A stretch of 11,055 nt of DNA, taken from contig JBFJWU010000084.1 in the NCBI GenBank assembly GCA_041623475.1, positions 1 to 11,055 on the forward strand, in the 5' to 3' direction. Shown here one piece after another: positions 1 to 5,849 of this stretch. How positions within the stretch are numbered: position 1 is the stretch's first letter; each line of letters begins with the position of its first letter. Origin of the DNA: JBFJWU01 sp041623475 [NCBI: bacterium]. Lineage in GTDB: Bacteria > J088. The translations under genes and the position numbers were made by a program. Under the pieces are notes generated by a model, which was not told the origin of the DNA, searched no databases, and was given only the letters and a program-made list of their open reading frames with translations.

Positions 1-366
1 GCGTTCGAATCGCGCCTGGCGATCGCAGCCCTGTTGGGGGGGATGGCGCAGATGTCCGCCTATTTTGAGTTGCTGGAAGCGGACCAGTCAGTAGAGCCGT
101 GGCGGATCAAACTGAAGCCGAAGTTCGAGAATCCCCAGGTTGTCGGTGTTGAAATGACCTTTGATAACAAGTTGGGGATTGTCGACGGAATCGAGATCAC
201 GGACTGGCAGGGAAGTCGCAATCAGTTCCGATTCTCAGAGATACGGATCAATTCGAACTTGCCGGCCGATCAATTTAAGATCCGAATCCCCGAGGGATAC
301 CAGGTCCAGACGTTCGGTGACGTCCAGGTGCCTGATCAACCTGATGCCAGTTCGCCGGCAAAATAG
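1..366 (+). CDS. lolA: Outer-membrane lipoprotein carrier protein LolA, 3' part
   Basis: The reading frame is open from the first base of the window to the TAA at 364-366, so only the C-terminal 121 residues are visible and the true start lies upstream. The visible part reads as the second half of the LolA beta-barrel: a 'LKPK' strand followed by 'VGVEMTFDNKLGIVDGIEI', then 'DWQGSRNQFRFSEIRINSNL' and the closing 'FKIRIPEGYQV', which match the conserved LolA/LolB-fold pattern of strands, D-x-x-G, F-S-x-I-x-x-N and F-x-x-x-x-P-x-G. LolA is the periplasmic chaperone that receives lipoproteins from LolCDE and delivers them to LolB at the outer membrane. The last ten residues form a short polar tail. 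The final 31 nt overlap the converging gene at 336-938. Any signal peptide would be outside the window. A LolA-like paralogue rather than the housekeeping copy cannot be excluded without the upstream half. Confidence 0.85.
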   Translation, partial: AFESRLAIAALLGGMAQMSAYFELLEADQSVEPWRIKLKPKFENPQVVGVEMTFDNKLGIVDGIEITDWQGSRNQFRFSEIRINSNLPADQFKIRIPEGYQVQTFGDVQVPDQPDASSPAK

Positions 367-938
367 GCATCGATCAGGATCAGGTGATCGTTGCCCCAAA
401 ACATGTCGTCACCAATAAATAAAGTCGGCGCACCAAATGCACCGCGGCGTACTGCCTCGTCCGTGGTGTCCCGCAGGGTGTCTTTGACGGCCTGGTCCTG
501 GGTCATCTCGATGACCTGGTCGGGATCCAGTCCGGCCTCGGCAGCCGCCGTGCGAACGATATCCGGTTGACTGGCATCTTCACCGCGCCCCCAGTACGCA
601 GACATGATGCTGCTACCGAATTCCGGCCCCTTGCCCAACTGATCGGCCGCGGTCGCAGCCCGCATTGGCAACAGGCTGTTGATCGGAAACGAAGACGGAA
701 ATGTCAGGGGTTCGTTGTAGTACGCAGACCACATCTGCAGGTTTGCCATCATGTACTGCGCCTTGGCAGCCACAGACGCAGGCGGTTTGTTACCGGTGGC
801 ATTAAATACACCGCCCAGCAGGAACGGCCGCCAGCGAACCGGCACCGAGTGTTTTTCGGCGACACGATTGATTCGGGTGCTGGCCAGGTAGGTGTAGGGA
901 CTGCCGACATCCCAGAAGAATTCAATAGTTTGGGTCAT
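336..938 (-). CDS. 2-hydroxychromene-2-carboxylate isomerase family protein (DsbA/kappa-GST fold)
   Basis: This 200-aa protein has the layout of HCCA isomerases, which use glutathione in naphthalene-type aromatic catabolism and share the thioredoxin/DsbA fold with kappa-class GSTs. The N-terminus carries the family motif 'FFWDVGSPYTYLA', with Ser13-Pro14-Tyr15 where Ser replaces the DsbA active-site Cys and is the expected glutathione-activating residue. Next come 'RWRPFLLGGVFNATGN' (about 36-51), 'FPINSLLPMRAA' (about 85-96), and near the end 'GAFGAPTLFIGDDMFWGNDHL' with the cis-proline loop and the F-W-G-N-D signature. No signal peptide is seen, so it is cytoplasmic. Two in-frame ATGs exist at 944 and 938. 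The AAAGGA ribosome site (951 to 946) lies 7 nt from the second but only 1 nt from the first, so 938 is chosen. It is divergent from the hydrolase at 996 and converges with lolA. The exact substrate is unknown, and no other naphthalene-pathway gene is visible. Confidence 0.9.
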   Translation of the reverse strand: MTQTIEFFWDVGSPYTYLASTRINRVAEKHSVPVRWRPFLLGGVFNATGNKPPASVAAKAQYMMANLQMWSAYYNEPLTFPSSFPINSLLPMRAATAADQLGKGPEFGSSIMSAYWGRGEDASQPDIVRTAAAEAGLDPDQVIEMTQDQAVKDTLRDTTDEAVRRGAFGAPTLFIGDDMFWGNDHLILIDAYFAGELASG

Positions 939-995
939 GATCATGTCCTTTCGATCATCAATTGATTCAGACTAACGGTTTGTAAAGGAATTGCA
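939..995. promoter_or_regulatory. Divergent intergenic region between isomerase and MBL hydrolase
   Basis: Only 57 bp separate the two start codons, so both promoters must lie here or overlap the gene ends. The region is more A+T-rich than its flanks. It contains a perfect 10-bp palindrome ATCAATTGAT (957-966) and abuts another, CATGATCATG (936-945), that covers the isomerase start codons. On the minus strand TTTACA (986-981) resembles a -35 box, but no good -10 follows. The MBL ribosome site AAAGGA is at 984-989. That the region carries both promoters is inferred from layout. No operator is established. Confidence 0.4.
946..951 (-). promoter_or_regulatory. Ribosome binding site deciding the start of the HCCA isomerase gene
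   Basis: On the minus strand the sequence AAAGGA sits 7 nt before the ATG at 938-936 and 1 nt before the ATG at 944-942. The spacing makes the downstream ATG (protein starting M-T-Q-T) the likely start. Confidence 0.6.
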
Positions 996-1904
996 ATGAC
1001 AGAATTTGGACAAATTGTGGACGTTGTTGATACGGGCTGGAATGCCGACGCACTGATTTGCACTTTTGCCGTATCGCACGCGGACGGATTCATGCTGTTC
1101 GAAACTGGTCCCCAGAAAACAATTGAACAACTTGCCGCCCGGTTGGATTCTCGCGGGATGCTGGCATCGTTAACCCACATCCTGGTCACGCATATCCATC
1201 TGGATCACAGCGGCGGGGCCGGATGGCTGCAGCGCCAGACGAATGCCGAGATCGTCGTTCATCACGCAGGGGCCCGTCACTTGCAGCAACCCGAACGATT
1301 GATACGCAGTTCAAGGATGGTATTTGGCGATGCCGGTTTCGATGCACTATGGGAGGCGCCGGAGCCGGCAACCGGTGCGGTCACATCCGTGAGCGACGGC
1401 GACATCCTCGATATCGGCGGTGTCGCGGTTCATTGCATCGAAACCACGGGTCACGCCAGCCACCATATGGCGTTTCACCTGCCCGAATCAGCAACACTTG
1501 TGACCGGAGACGCGGCAGGGGCCCGCTTTGGCCCGGCTGAAGGGATTCGGTTGCCAACGGTCGCGCCGGAGTACAGGCCGTCTGAATGGTTGGGCTCGAT
1601 CAAGCGGATGCAGGACATTCCCGGTGGCCAGGTCCGTCAACTGGCGGTTACCCACGGCGGATTGTTTGGCGATCCGGAACAACACCTGGGGTGTGCCCAC
1701 GCGAACCTGTCGTCGATCGTAAATGGACTGGCTGATACACCCGACAATGAACTGCCTGCGGCCTTGCGGGACCTGAATACAAGCCGGATTGCCAATCACC
1801 CGGATTTCGACGAACTGGACCAGAAATACGAGATGATCAATGCCAGTTTCGGATGTGCCCACGGGATTATCCACCAGCGTCATCGCGACCAGGGGGCTGC
1901 TTAA
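996..1904 (+). CDS. Metallo-beta-lactamase-fold metallohydrolase (glyoxalase-II-like)
   Basis: This 302-aa cytoplasmic protein keeps the full MBL metal-binding set: His66, His68, Asp70 and His71 in 'VTHIHLDHSGG', His153 in 'TTGHASHH', Asp172 in 'LVTGDAAG' and His220 in 'AVTHGG'. It should therefore bind two metal ions and be an active hydrolase. Family members include hydroxyacylglutathione hydrolases, lactonases and other thioester or ester hydrolases. The position of His153 after a beta-strand fits the glyoxalase-II-like superfamily broadly, and the last 80 residues (helical, with 'GCAHAN' and 'FGCAHG' repeats of a short motif) are likely a substrate-specific cap. The ATG at 996 has AAAGGA (984-989) at good spacing. 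It lies between two genes for glutathione-dependent folds, so a glutathione thioester or ring-opened lactone substrate is an attractive inference but unproven. The stop codon is inside the palindrome at 1900-1927. Confidence 0.88.
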   Translation: MTEFGQIVDVVDTGWNADALICTFAVSHADGFMLFETGPQKTIEQLAARLDSRGMLASLTHILVTHIHLDHSGGAGWLQRQTNAEIVVHHAGARHLQQPERLIRSSRMVFGDAGFDALWEAPEPATGAVTSVSDGDILDIGGVAVHCIETTGHASHHMAFHLPESATLVTGDAAGARFGPAEGIRLPTVAPEYRPSEWLGSIKRMQDIPGGQVRQLAVTHGGLFGDPEQHLGCAHANLSSIVNGLADTPDNELPAALRDLNTSRIANHPDFDELDQKYEMINASFGCAHGIIHQRHRDQGAA

Positions 1905-1927
1905 GTATACTGTTCTGTATACTTAAG
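1900..1927. promoter_or_regulatory. Perfect inverted repeat, candidate TetR operator
   Basis: Left arm CTTAAGTATAC (1900-1910) and right arm GTATACTTAAG (1917-1927) are exact reverse complements separated by TGTTCT. Each arm is itself built from two overlapping palindromic hexamers, CTTAAG and GTATAC, so the site can also be read as repeats with 12-bp spacing of GTATAC. It covers the TAA (1902-1904) of the MBL gene and ends 61 bp before the ATG of the adjacent TetR-family gene. Both arms contain TATACT, five of six matches to a sigma-70 -10 box, though no convincing -35 is found. Position and symmetry favour an autoregulatory operator. The stem is A+T-rich and lacks a T-tract, which argues against a Rho-independent terminator. 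Confidence 0.6.
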
Positions 1928-1979
1928 AAAATTGGCGTGCCCGGCAGCATCTGAACGCTGTCACGCTACGCCCGATCCC

Positions 1980-1984
1980 GGAGG
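1980..1984 (+). promoter_or_regulatory. Ribosome binding site deciding the tetR start
   Basis: GGAGG stands 4 nt before the ATG at 1989. The upstream in-frame alternative is a TTG at 1932 with no such site and a proline- and cysteine-rich leader, so the ATG at 1989 is preferred. Confidence 0.65.
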
Positions 1985-1988
1985 CCCA

Positions 1989-2696
1989 ATGGCCGGCAAG
2001 GACAGCGACAAAGCCGCAGATTTTTTTGGTCGAATCGGCAAGCCGCGCCGGCGCCGCAGCCGAATGGGCCGTCCAAGCGGCAACTTTTCAGCCCGCAACC
2101 AGATCATTCGCGGTGCGATGGATGCCTTTGGTCGCCGCGGCTATGCCGGGACATCGGTCGAGGACATTCTGGATGCATCCGGGGTTTCGCGGCGTACCTT
2201 CTATCGTTTCTTCAAGAACAAGGATGAACTGTACGGCCTGATCTTTGACCGATCTGTGGAAATTCTGCTGGGCTCTGTTCGCGAGGCCATTGACGAGTTC
2301 GACGAACCGTTTGCCAAGGTCGAAGCCGGCCTGGAGGCGTATCTTCGCGTCAACGCATTGGCCGGGCCGTTGGCCCGGACCCTGCTGACCGAGCAGTTCC
2401 GCCCTGATTCACCGTTCTTCAAGCGGCGACAGAAAGCGATTGACCAGTTTCGCAAGATGATCGAGGCTGAAGTCCAGATGTCTGATCGCGGTCAACCTGA
2501 TCCCCTGCTGATGGGCGGACTGATCGCGGCGCTGGATTATGTTACGGCGCAGATCGCCATCGCCGCGGACGACGACGAGTGGGATATCGATCGAGGCAAG
2601 GCTGTAATGATGCGGATGGTAGCGGCATCGCTGGCACAGCCTGGCGACCCGATTCCCGATCTGCCCCTGGCGCCAAAGGCACGGCGGCCGCGCTAA
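1989..2696 (+). CDS. TetR/AcrR-family transcriptional regulator
   Basis: The 235-aa product has a classic TetR N-terminal DNA-binding domain at about residues 36-82: 'QIIRGAMDAFGRRGYAGTSV', then 'EDILDASGVSRRTFYRFFKN' with the recognition helix, then 'KDELYGLIF'. It is preceded by an unusually basic segment, 'KPRRRRSRMGRPSG' (18-31), which may add non-specific DNA contact. The remaining helical part (about 85-215) is the ligand-binding and dimerisation domain, and its ligand cannot be read from sequence. TetR proteins normally repress neighbouring genes and themselves by binding palindromes. The 11-bp-arm palindrome at 1900-1927 is the obvious candidate. The stop codon shares one base with the next start (TAATG at 2694-2698), so regulator and downstream enzyme are translationally coupled and probably co-repressed until an inducer, perhaps an electrophile or aromatic, is bound. 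Confidence 0.92.
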   Translation: MAGKDSDKAADFFGRIGKPRRRRSRMGRPSGNFSARNQIIRGAMDAFGRRGYAGTSVEDILDASGVSRRTFYRFFKNKDELYGLIFDRSVEILLGSVREAIDEFDEPFAKVEAGLEAYLRVNALAGPLARTLLTEQFRPDSPFFKRRQKAIDQFRKMIEAEVQMSDRGQPDPLLMGGLIAALDYVTAQIAIAADDDEWDIDRGKAVMMRMVAASLAQPGDPIPDLPLAPKARRPR

Positions 2697-3961
2697 TGAC
2701 CATCCGGGACAAGCTGATCGGCGGCCTGGTATCGATGTACCTGGGGGCTGCGGTCAGTCCCGGCTGGCAACGATTGGCCGCGATTCGCAGCGGCAGGTTG
2801 CGGGCCTATATCCAGCCAGATGATCCATACAGTTTCCTGCTCTGTCAGATATTGCCCGGTTTCTGCAGCAGTGCAGGATTGAAGCCCGACTGGATCGCGG
2901 TTCGGGCACCGGATCGTGACGCAGAGCCCGAACCGGACCTGCGAATGCCCTATGCGATCAGGGATGCCGGCTGGCTGGCCGCGGCACTGGGCCTGTCGTT
3001 TCCTGACCAACCTGTCATACCACCGGATTCGTCAGTCCAGCTTGCAGCGGGCATCCTGGTCGCTGTTCAGGGCCGGCCGGACGGGCTGGAGATCGCAGCA
3101 GATGCCCTGGGGCATTTGTGGGCTGGCAACGGCGACGAACTGGCGAAAATGGCAGCAGCCTTGCAAGTGCCATCGCCAGAAGCGGCTGCCAGCGAACTGG
3201 ATGACAACTATCGCAGGTTGCGTCGCCGCGGGCATTATATGGGGGGCATGGTCGAGTACGGTGGTCGCTGGTACTGGGGACCTGACCGGCTGTCATATCT
3301 TGGGCAACGGCTGCATGTAAACGGGCTTGCTGTCGTCGATGCGTCCCGCGTTGACGTGCAGGCTGGTTCGGTTAAATGTCTGGAGTTCTATTTTTCATTT
3401 CGCAGTCCCTATTCCTATCTGGCGATCGAACGGTCGCGCCAGTTGGGGCAACAATTCGATGTCCCGATCGTTGTCCGTCCTGTTCTGCCAATGGTCTTGA
3501 GGGGATTGGCGGTGCCACGGGACAAGACGCTGTACATCGCCCGCGATTCGGCCCGCGAGGCATCCCGTTACGGTGTTCCGTTTGGCCGGATTTGCGACCC
3601 CGTGCGGGTCCAGGGAGTCGAGCGTTGCCTGGACGGATTTGTGGCCGCCACAGAAGCTGGACGCGAGCTGGACTACATTGCCTCGATAGCGAAGGGAATC
3701 TGGTCCGAGGCCGCCAATGTATCCCGCGACCGGGAACTGAGACCCCTGGTCGAACGGGCGGGGATCGAATGGCAGGCGGTGCAGGGCAAATTCGGATCAG
3801 GCGAGGGGCAGAAGCTGGCTGCGGCCAATCGCGAACAACTGTTTGGCCAGGGTGTCTGGGGGGTACCGACTTTCTGCTGCGGTGAACTGGTGGTGTGGGG
3901 ACAGGACCGAATGTGGCTGCTGGAACAACGGCTTCGGGCCGCACAAGGAGGATCAGTGTGA
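2696..3961 (+). CDS. Tandem DsbA-fold/HCCA-isomerase-like protein with degenerate first domain
   Basis: The 421-aa product contains two copies of the HCCA-isomerase/kappa-GST fold. The C-terminal copy (about 228-415) is intact by motif: 'LEFYFSFRSPYSYLAIERSR' with Ser237-Pro238-Tyr239, and 'GVWGVPTFCCGELVVWGQDR' with the cis-Pro391 loop. The N-terminal copy (about 33-208) aligns at both ends, but the Ser position is Asp43 ('QPDDPYSFLL') and the cis-proline segment is replaced by 'YMGGMVEYGGRWYWGPDRL', so it is probably non-catalytic and structural or substrate-binding. The usual single-domain length is about 200 aa, so this is a duplication-fusion. The start is the ATG at 2696, in the TAATG overlap with tetR. 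A longer frame reaching back to 2579 would run through tetR and is rejected. The end overlaps the GST gene start (GTGA). Likely cytoplasmic and glutathione-dependent. Substrate unknown. Confidence 0.87.
   Translation: MTIRDKLIGGLVSMYLGAAVSPGWQRLAAIRSGRLRAYIQPDDPYSFLLCQILPGFCSSAGLKPDWIAVRAPDRDAEPEPDLRMPYAIRDAGWLAAALGLSFPDQPVIPPDSSVQLAAGILVAVQGRPDGLEIAADALGHLWAGNGDELAKMAAALQVPSPEAAASELDDNYRRLRRRGHYMGGMVEYGGRWYWGPDRLSYLGQRLHVNGLAVVDASRVDVQAGSVKCLEFYFSFRSPYSYLAIERSRQLGQQFDVPIVVRPVLPMVLRGLAVPRDKTLYIARDSAREASRYGVPFGRICDPVRVQGVERCLDGFVAATEAGRELDYIASIAKGIWSEAANVSRDRELRPLVERAGIEWQAVQGKFGSGEGQKLAAANREQLFGQGVWGVPTFCCGELVVWGQDRMWLLEQRLRAAQGGSV
3945..3951 (+). promoter_or_regulatory. Strong ribosome binding site for the GST gene
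   Basis: AAGGAGG lies inside the last codons of the tandem isomerase. It is 6 nt before the GTG at 3958 and 12 nt before the in-frame ATG at 3964. Spacing favours GTG, which gives a 4-nt overlap with the preceding TGA. Confidence 0.65.
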
Positions 3962-4959
3962 CAATGGATTACACCGTCTATGGCAGTCGATTCAGTTACT
4001 TCAGCATGAAACTGGATGCCGCGATGGCCTGGACCGGATTGACCTATACATTTCAGTCTCGGACGATGGAGAACCGCAACCTGCTGGAGACCCGCTCCGG
4101 GACTGGGCAGATCCCGGTGCTGCATACCCCGGAAAACTGGATGATTGCCGATACGACGCCCTTGCTGCACCTGCTGGACGGTCGTAACTGCCGGGTTCGG
4201 ATGTTTCCCGACGGGCCGATTGGCGCGATAGTTGCCTTGATCGAAGAATGGCTGGACGAGTGGTTGCCGCGACTGGCTGTCCATTATCGCTGGCAGTATC
4301 CGGCCTCGACGGCATTTGCCAGCCAGGGCATCGCGCAGGACAACGCACCCGGCGCGGATCCAGATGCCCGGGGTATGATTGCCGCGACAATCACCAGTTG
4401 GGGGCAACGCGCGTGCAGGGCGACCGGGATTACGTCGGAAATCCAGATTCAGCAGGGCGAGCAGGAGCTTGACCGGCTTCTGGCCGCCCTGGACGAACAA
4501 CTGGGACGAACCCGGTATGCACTGGGGGATCGGCCCTGCGCCGTTGATGCGGTGTTACTGGGTGGACTGCGCGCTCATTTTCTGCTGGATCCGGATCCGC
4601 GTCAACGGTTCCAGAAATATTCACGGGTCAGCGCCTGGGCGGAATCGGCAACCAATTGGGACGGCAATGGTGACCTGGCGCCGTTCCCTGATTCGACACC
4701 GTTTGCCCGTCACATCATCAGCGAAATGGTCGGTCCATACCTGACGTTCATCAATGCGAACAGGACAGCAATACGGAATGATAAAAAATCTTTTGAGGCA
4801 GTTGTTTACGACGAGAATGTAAGTTATAAGACAAGGTATTATCCGGAGCAGTCCCGGCAGATGCTGGTGCGCCATCTTGATTCACTTCGATCTGAAGGTT
4901 CGCATGAAATCTCCGCGTGGATCAAAGAACAGGGGCTGGGTAAACTGCTAGTCCAGTAG
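3958..4959 (+). CDS. Glutathione S-transferase family protein
   Basis: The 333-aa protein begins with a thioredoxin-fold GST N-domain: 'YTVYGSRFSYFSMKLDAAMA' (about 5-24), then 'GTGQIPVLHTPENWMIADTT' (48-67) with the cis-Pro53 loop and the glutathione gamma-glutamyl contact region, then 'PLLHLLD'. A helical C-domain follows (about 85-245, including 'YALGDRPCAVDAVLLGGL', the usual GST_C 'G-x-x-x-x-x-D' turn). About 80 further residues start at 'MVGPYLTFINANRTAI'. Such an extension is familiar from a branch of long bacterial GST-like proteins, so it is not by itself novel. GSTs conjugate glutathione to electrophiles or remove it. The catalytic residue here is probably one of Ser10/Ser13/Tyr14 and is not certain. 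It is translationally coupled to the tandem isomerase. The codons near 4760-4850 are more A+T-rich than the rest. The alternative start is the ATG at 3964. Confidence 0.88.
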   Translation: MTMDYTVYGSRFSYFSMKLDAAMAWTGLTYTFQSRTMENRNLLETRSGTGQIPVLHTPENWMIADTTPLLHLLDGRNCRVRMFPDGPIGAIVALIEEWLDEWLPRLAVHYRWQYPASTAFASQGIAQDNAPGADPDARGMIAATITSWGQRACRATGITSEIQIQQGEQELDRLLAALDEQLGRTRYALGDRPCAVDAVLLGGLRAHFLLDPDPRQRFQKYSRVSAWAESATNWDGNGDLAPFPDSTPFARHIISEMVGPYLTFINANRTAIRNDKKSFEAVVYDENVSYKTRYYPEQSRQMLVRHLDSLRSEGSHEISAWIKEQGLGKLLVQ

Positions 4960-5011
4960 CGGGGCGCCAACTGCGTCACGCTGTCATCAGGAAAAGAACA
5001 GCACTAATACG

Positions 5012-5842
5012 ATGAAGAAAATTGCAGGATTCTTGTGTATCGCGATTGGAGTGGTCCTGATTGGTCACGCAATCATTGACCGATCGCCTGACTTGCCGGT
5101 CGACGCAGCGGCTGCGGTCAATGGTGTCGTCATACCGCAACAACTGGTTGACAGCGTTGCAAACCAGGTTGGCGCGAGTCAGCAGGACCCCGGCGCAGTG
5201 GTCGAGACCCTGATCGATCACGAACTGTTGTACCAGGAAGGAGTTCGCATGGGCTTGCTGGAGTCCGATCCAGCCATTCGGGCCCGGGTGATCCAGGGGG
5301 TTATTGAGCAGGTTGCCGATCAACTGGAGACACCAACTGACCGGCAACTGGAAGAGTGGTATCAACTCAACATCCAGCGCTATCGTCCCGAGCAACAAAT
5401 GCGTTTCCTGCAGATTTATGATCCAGTTCGGGATGGCGATCCGGATGCTGCTGAAGAACGGTTGGCGACCGTCGCTCGCGCCATCCGGTCTGCAACTGAT
5501 TTTGAACGACAGCAGTCAACCTGGCCCCATACCCTGCGGCTGCACGACAGCGATGTCTATTACGCAGACAGTCGCTTGATTTCGATTTACGGGCCGTCCT
5601 TTGCCGACCGTGTTACCTCGGCCCCTGTTGAACAAGTGGCTGGACCGTTCCAGTCCAGCCTGGGGCTGCACCTGATCTGGGTATCCGAGCGGCGCCAACC
5701 GCCGGTTCCCGCAGTCGAAGCAATCCGGGCGCAACTGGTACGTGACTGGCAGCAGGATCAAAAGGCGACCGCCTTGCGTCAATACCTGCAGTTGTTGCGA
5801 CAGCGGGCAGATATACAGGTGTCGTCGCCATCCGGGCCTTGA
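5012..5842 (+). CDS. PpiC-type (parvulin) peptidyl-prolyl cis-trans isomerase, membrane-anchored
   Basis: This 276-aa protein opens with a positively charged start and one hydrophobic helix, 'KKIAGFLCIAIGVVLIGHAI' (2-21), with no clear signal-peptidase site, so it is probably an inner-membrane anchor with the rest periplasmic. Residues about 33-105 resemble the SurA/PpiD-type helical N-terminal region ('AAAVNGVVIPQQLVD', 'ETLIDHELLYQEGVRMGL'). Residues about 125-230 form the parvulin domain, ending in the typical 'VAGPFQSSLGLHLIWVSERR'. A charged helix and a short Ser/Pro tail follow. Parvulins speed proline isomerisation and chaperone envelope proteins. The ATG at 5012 has only a weak, distant purine stretch upstream (AGGAAAAG, 4989-4996). 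The next gene starts 7 nt after its stop, which makes a HupE-folding or HupE-associated role an inference worth noting. Moderately divergent core residues mean activity is not certain. Confidence 0.85.
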   Translation: MKKIAGFLCIAIGVVLIGHAIIDRSPDLPVDAAAAVNGVVIPQQLVDSVANQVGASQQDPGAVVETLIDHELLYQEGVRMGLLESDPAIRARVIQGVIEQVADQLETPTDRQLEEWYQLNIQRYRPEQQMRFLQIYDPVRDGDPDAAEERLATVARAIRSATDFERQQSTWPHTLRLHDSDVYYADSRLISIYGPSFADRVTSAPVEQVAGPFQSSLGLHLIWVSERRQPPVPAVEAIRAQLVRDWQQDQKATALRQYLQLLRQRADIQVSSPSGP

Positions 5843-5849
5843 AACGGCA

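Noticed and set aside
1900-1927. Reading the palindrome as a Rho-independent terminator of the MBL gene
   Set aside because: The stem is A+T-rich, has no G+C core and no run of T follows, so an operator is more likely.
2579-2695. Longer start for the tandem isomerase inside tetR
   Set aside because: The extra 39 residues are a frame-shifted reading of tetR. The ATG at 2696 in the TAATG junction is natural and starts a normal-looking N-terminus.
3673-4500. Minus-strand open frame of 275 codons
   Set aside because: It lies opposite the confident tandem-isomerase and GST genes. The product is rich in Pro, Arg and Ser with no recognisable motif, as expected for the shadow of a G+C-rich gene.
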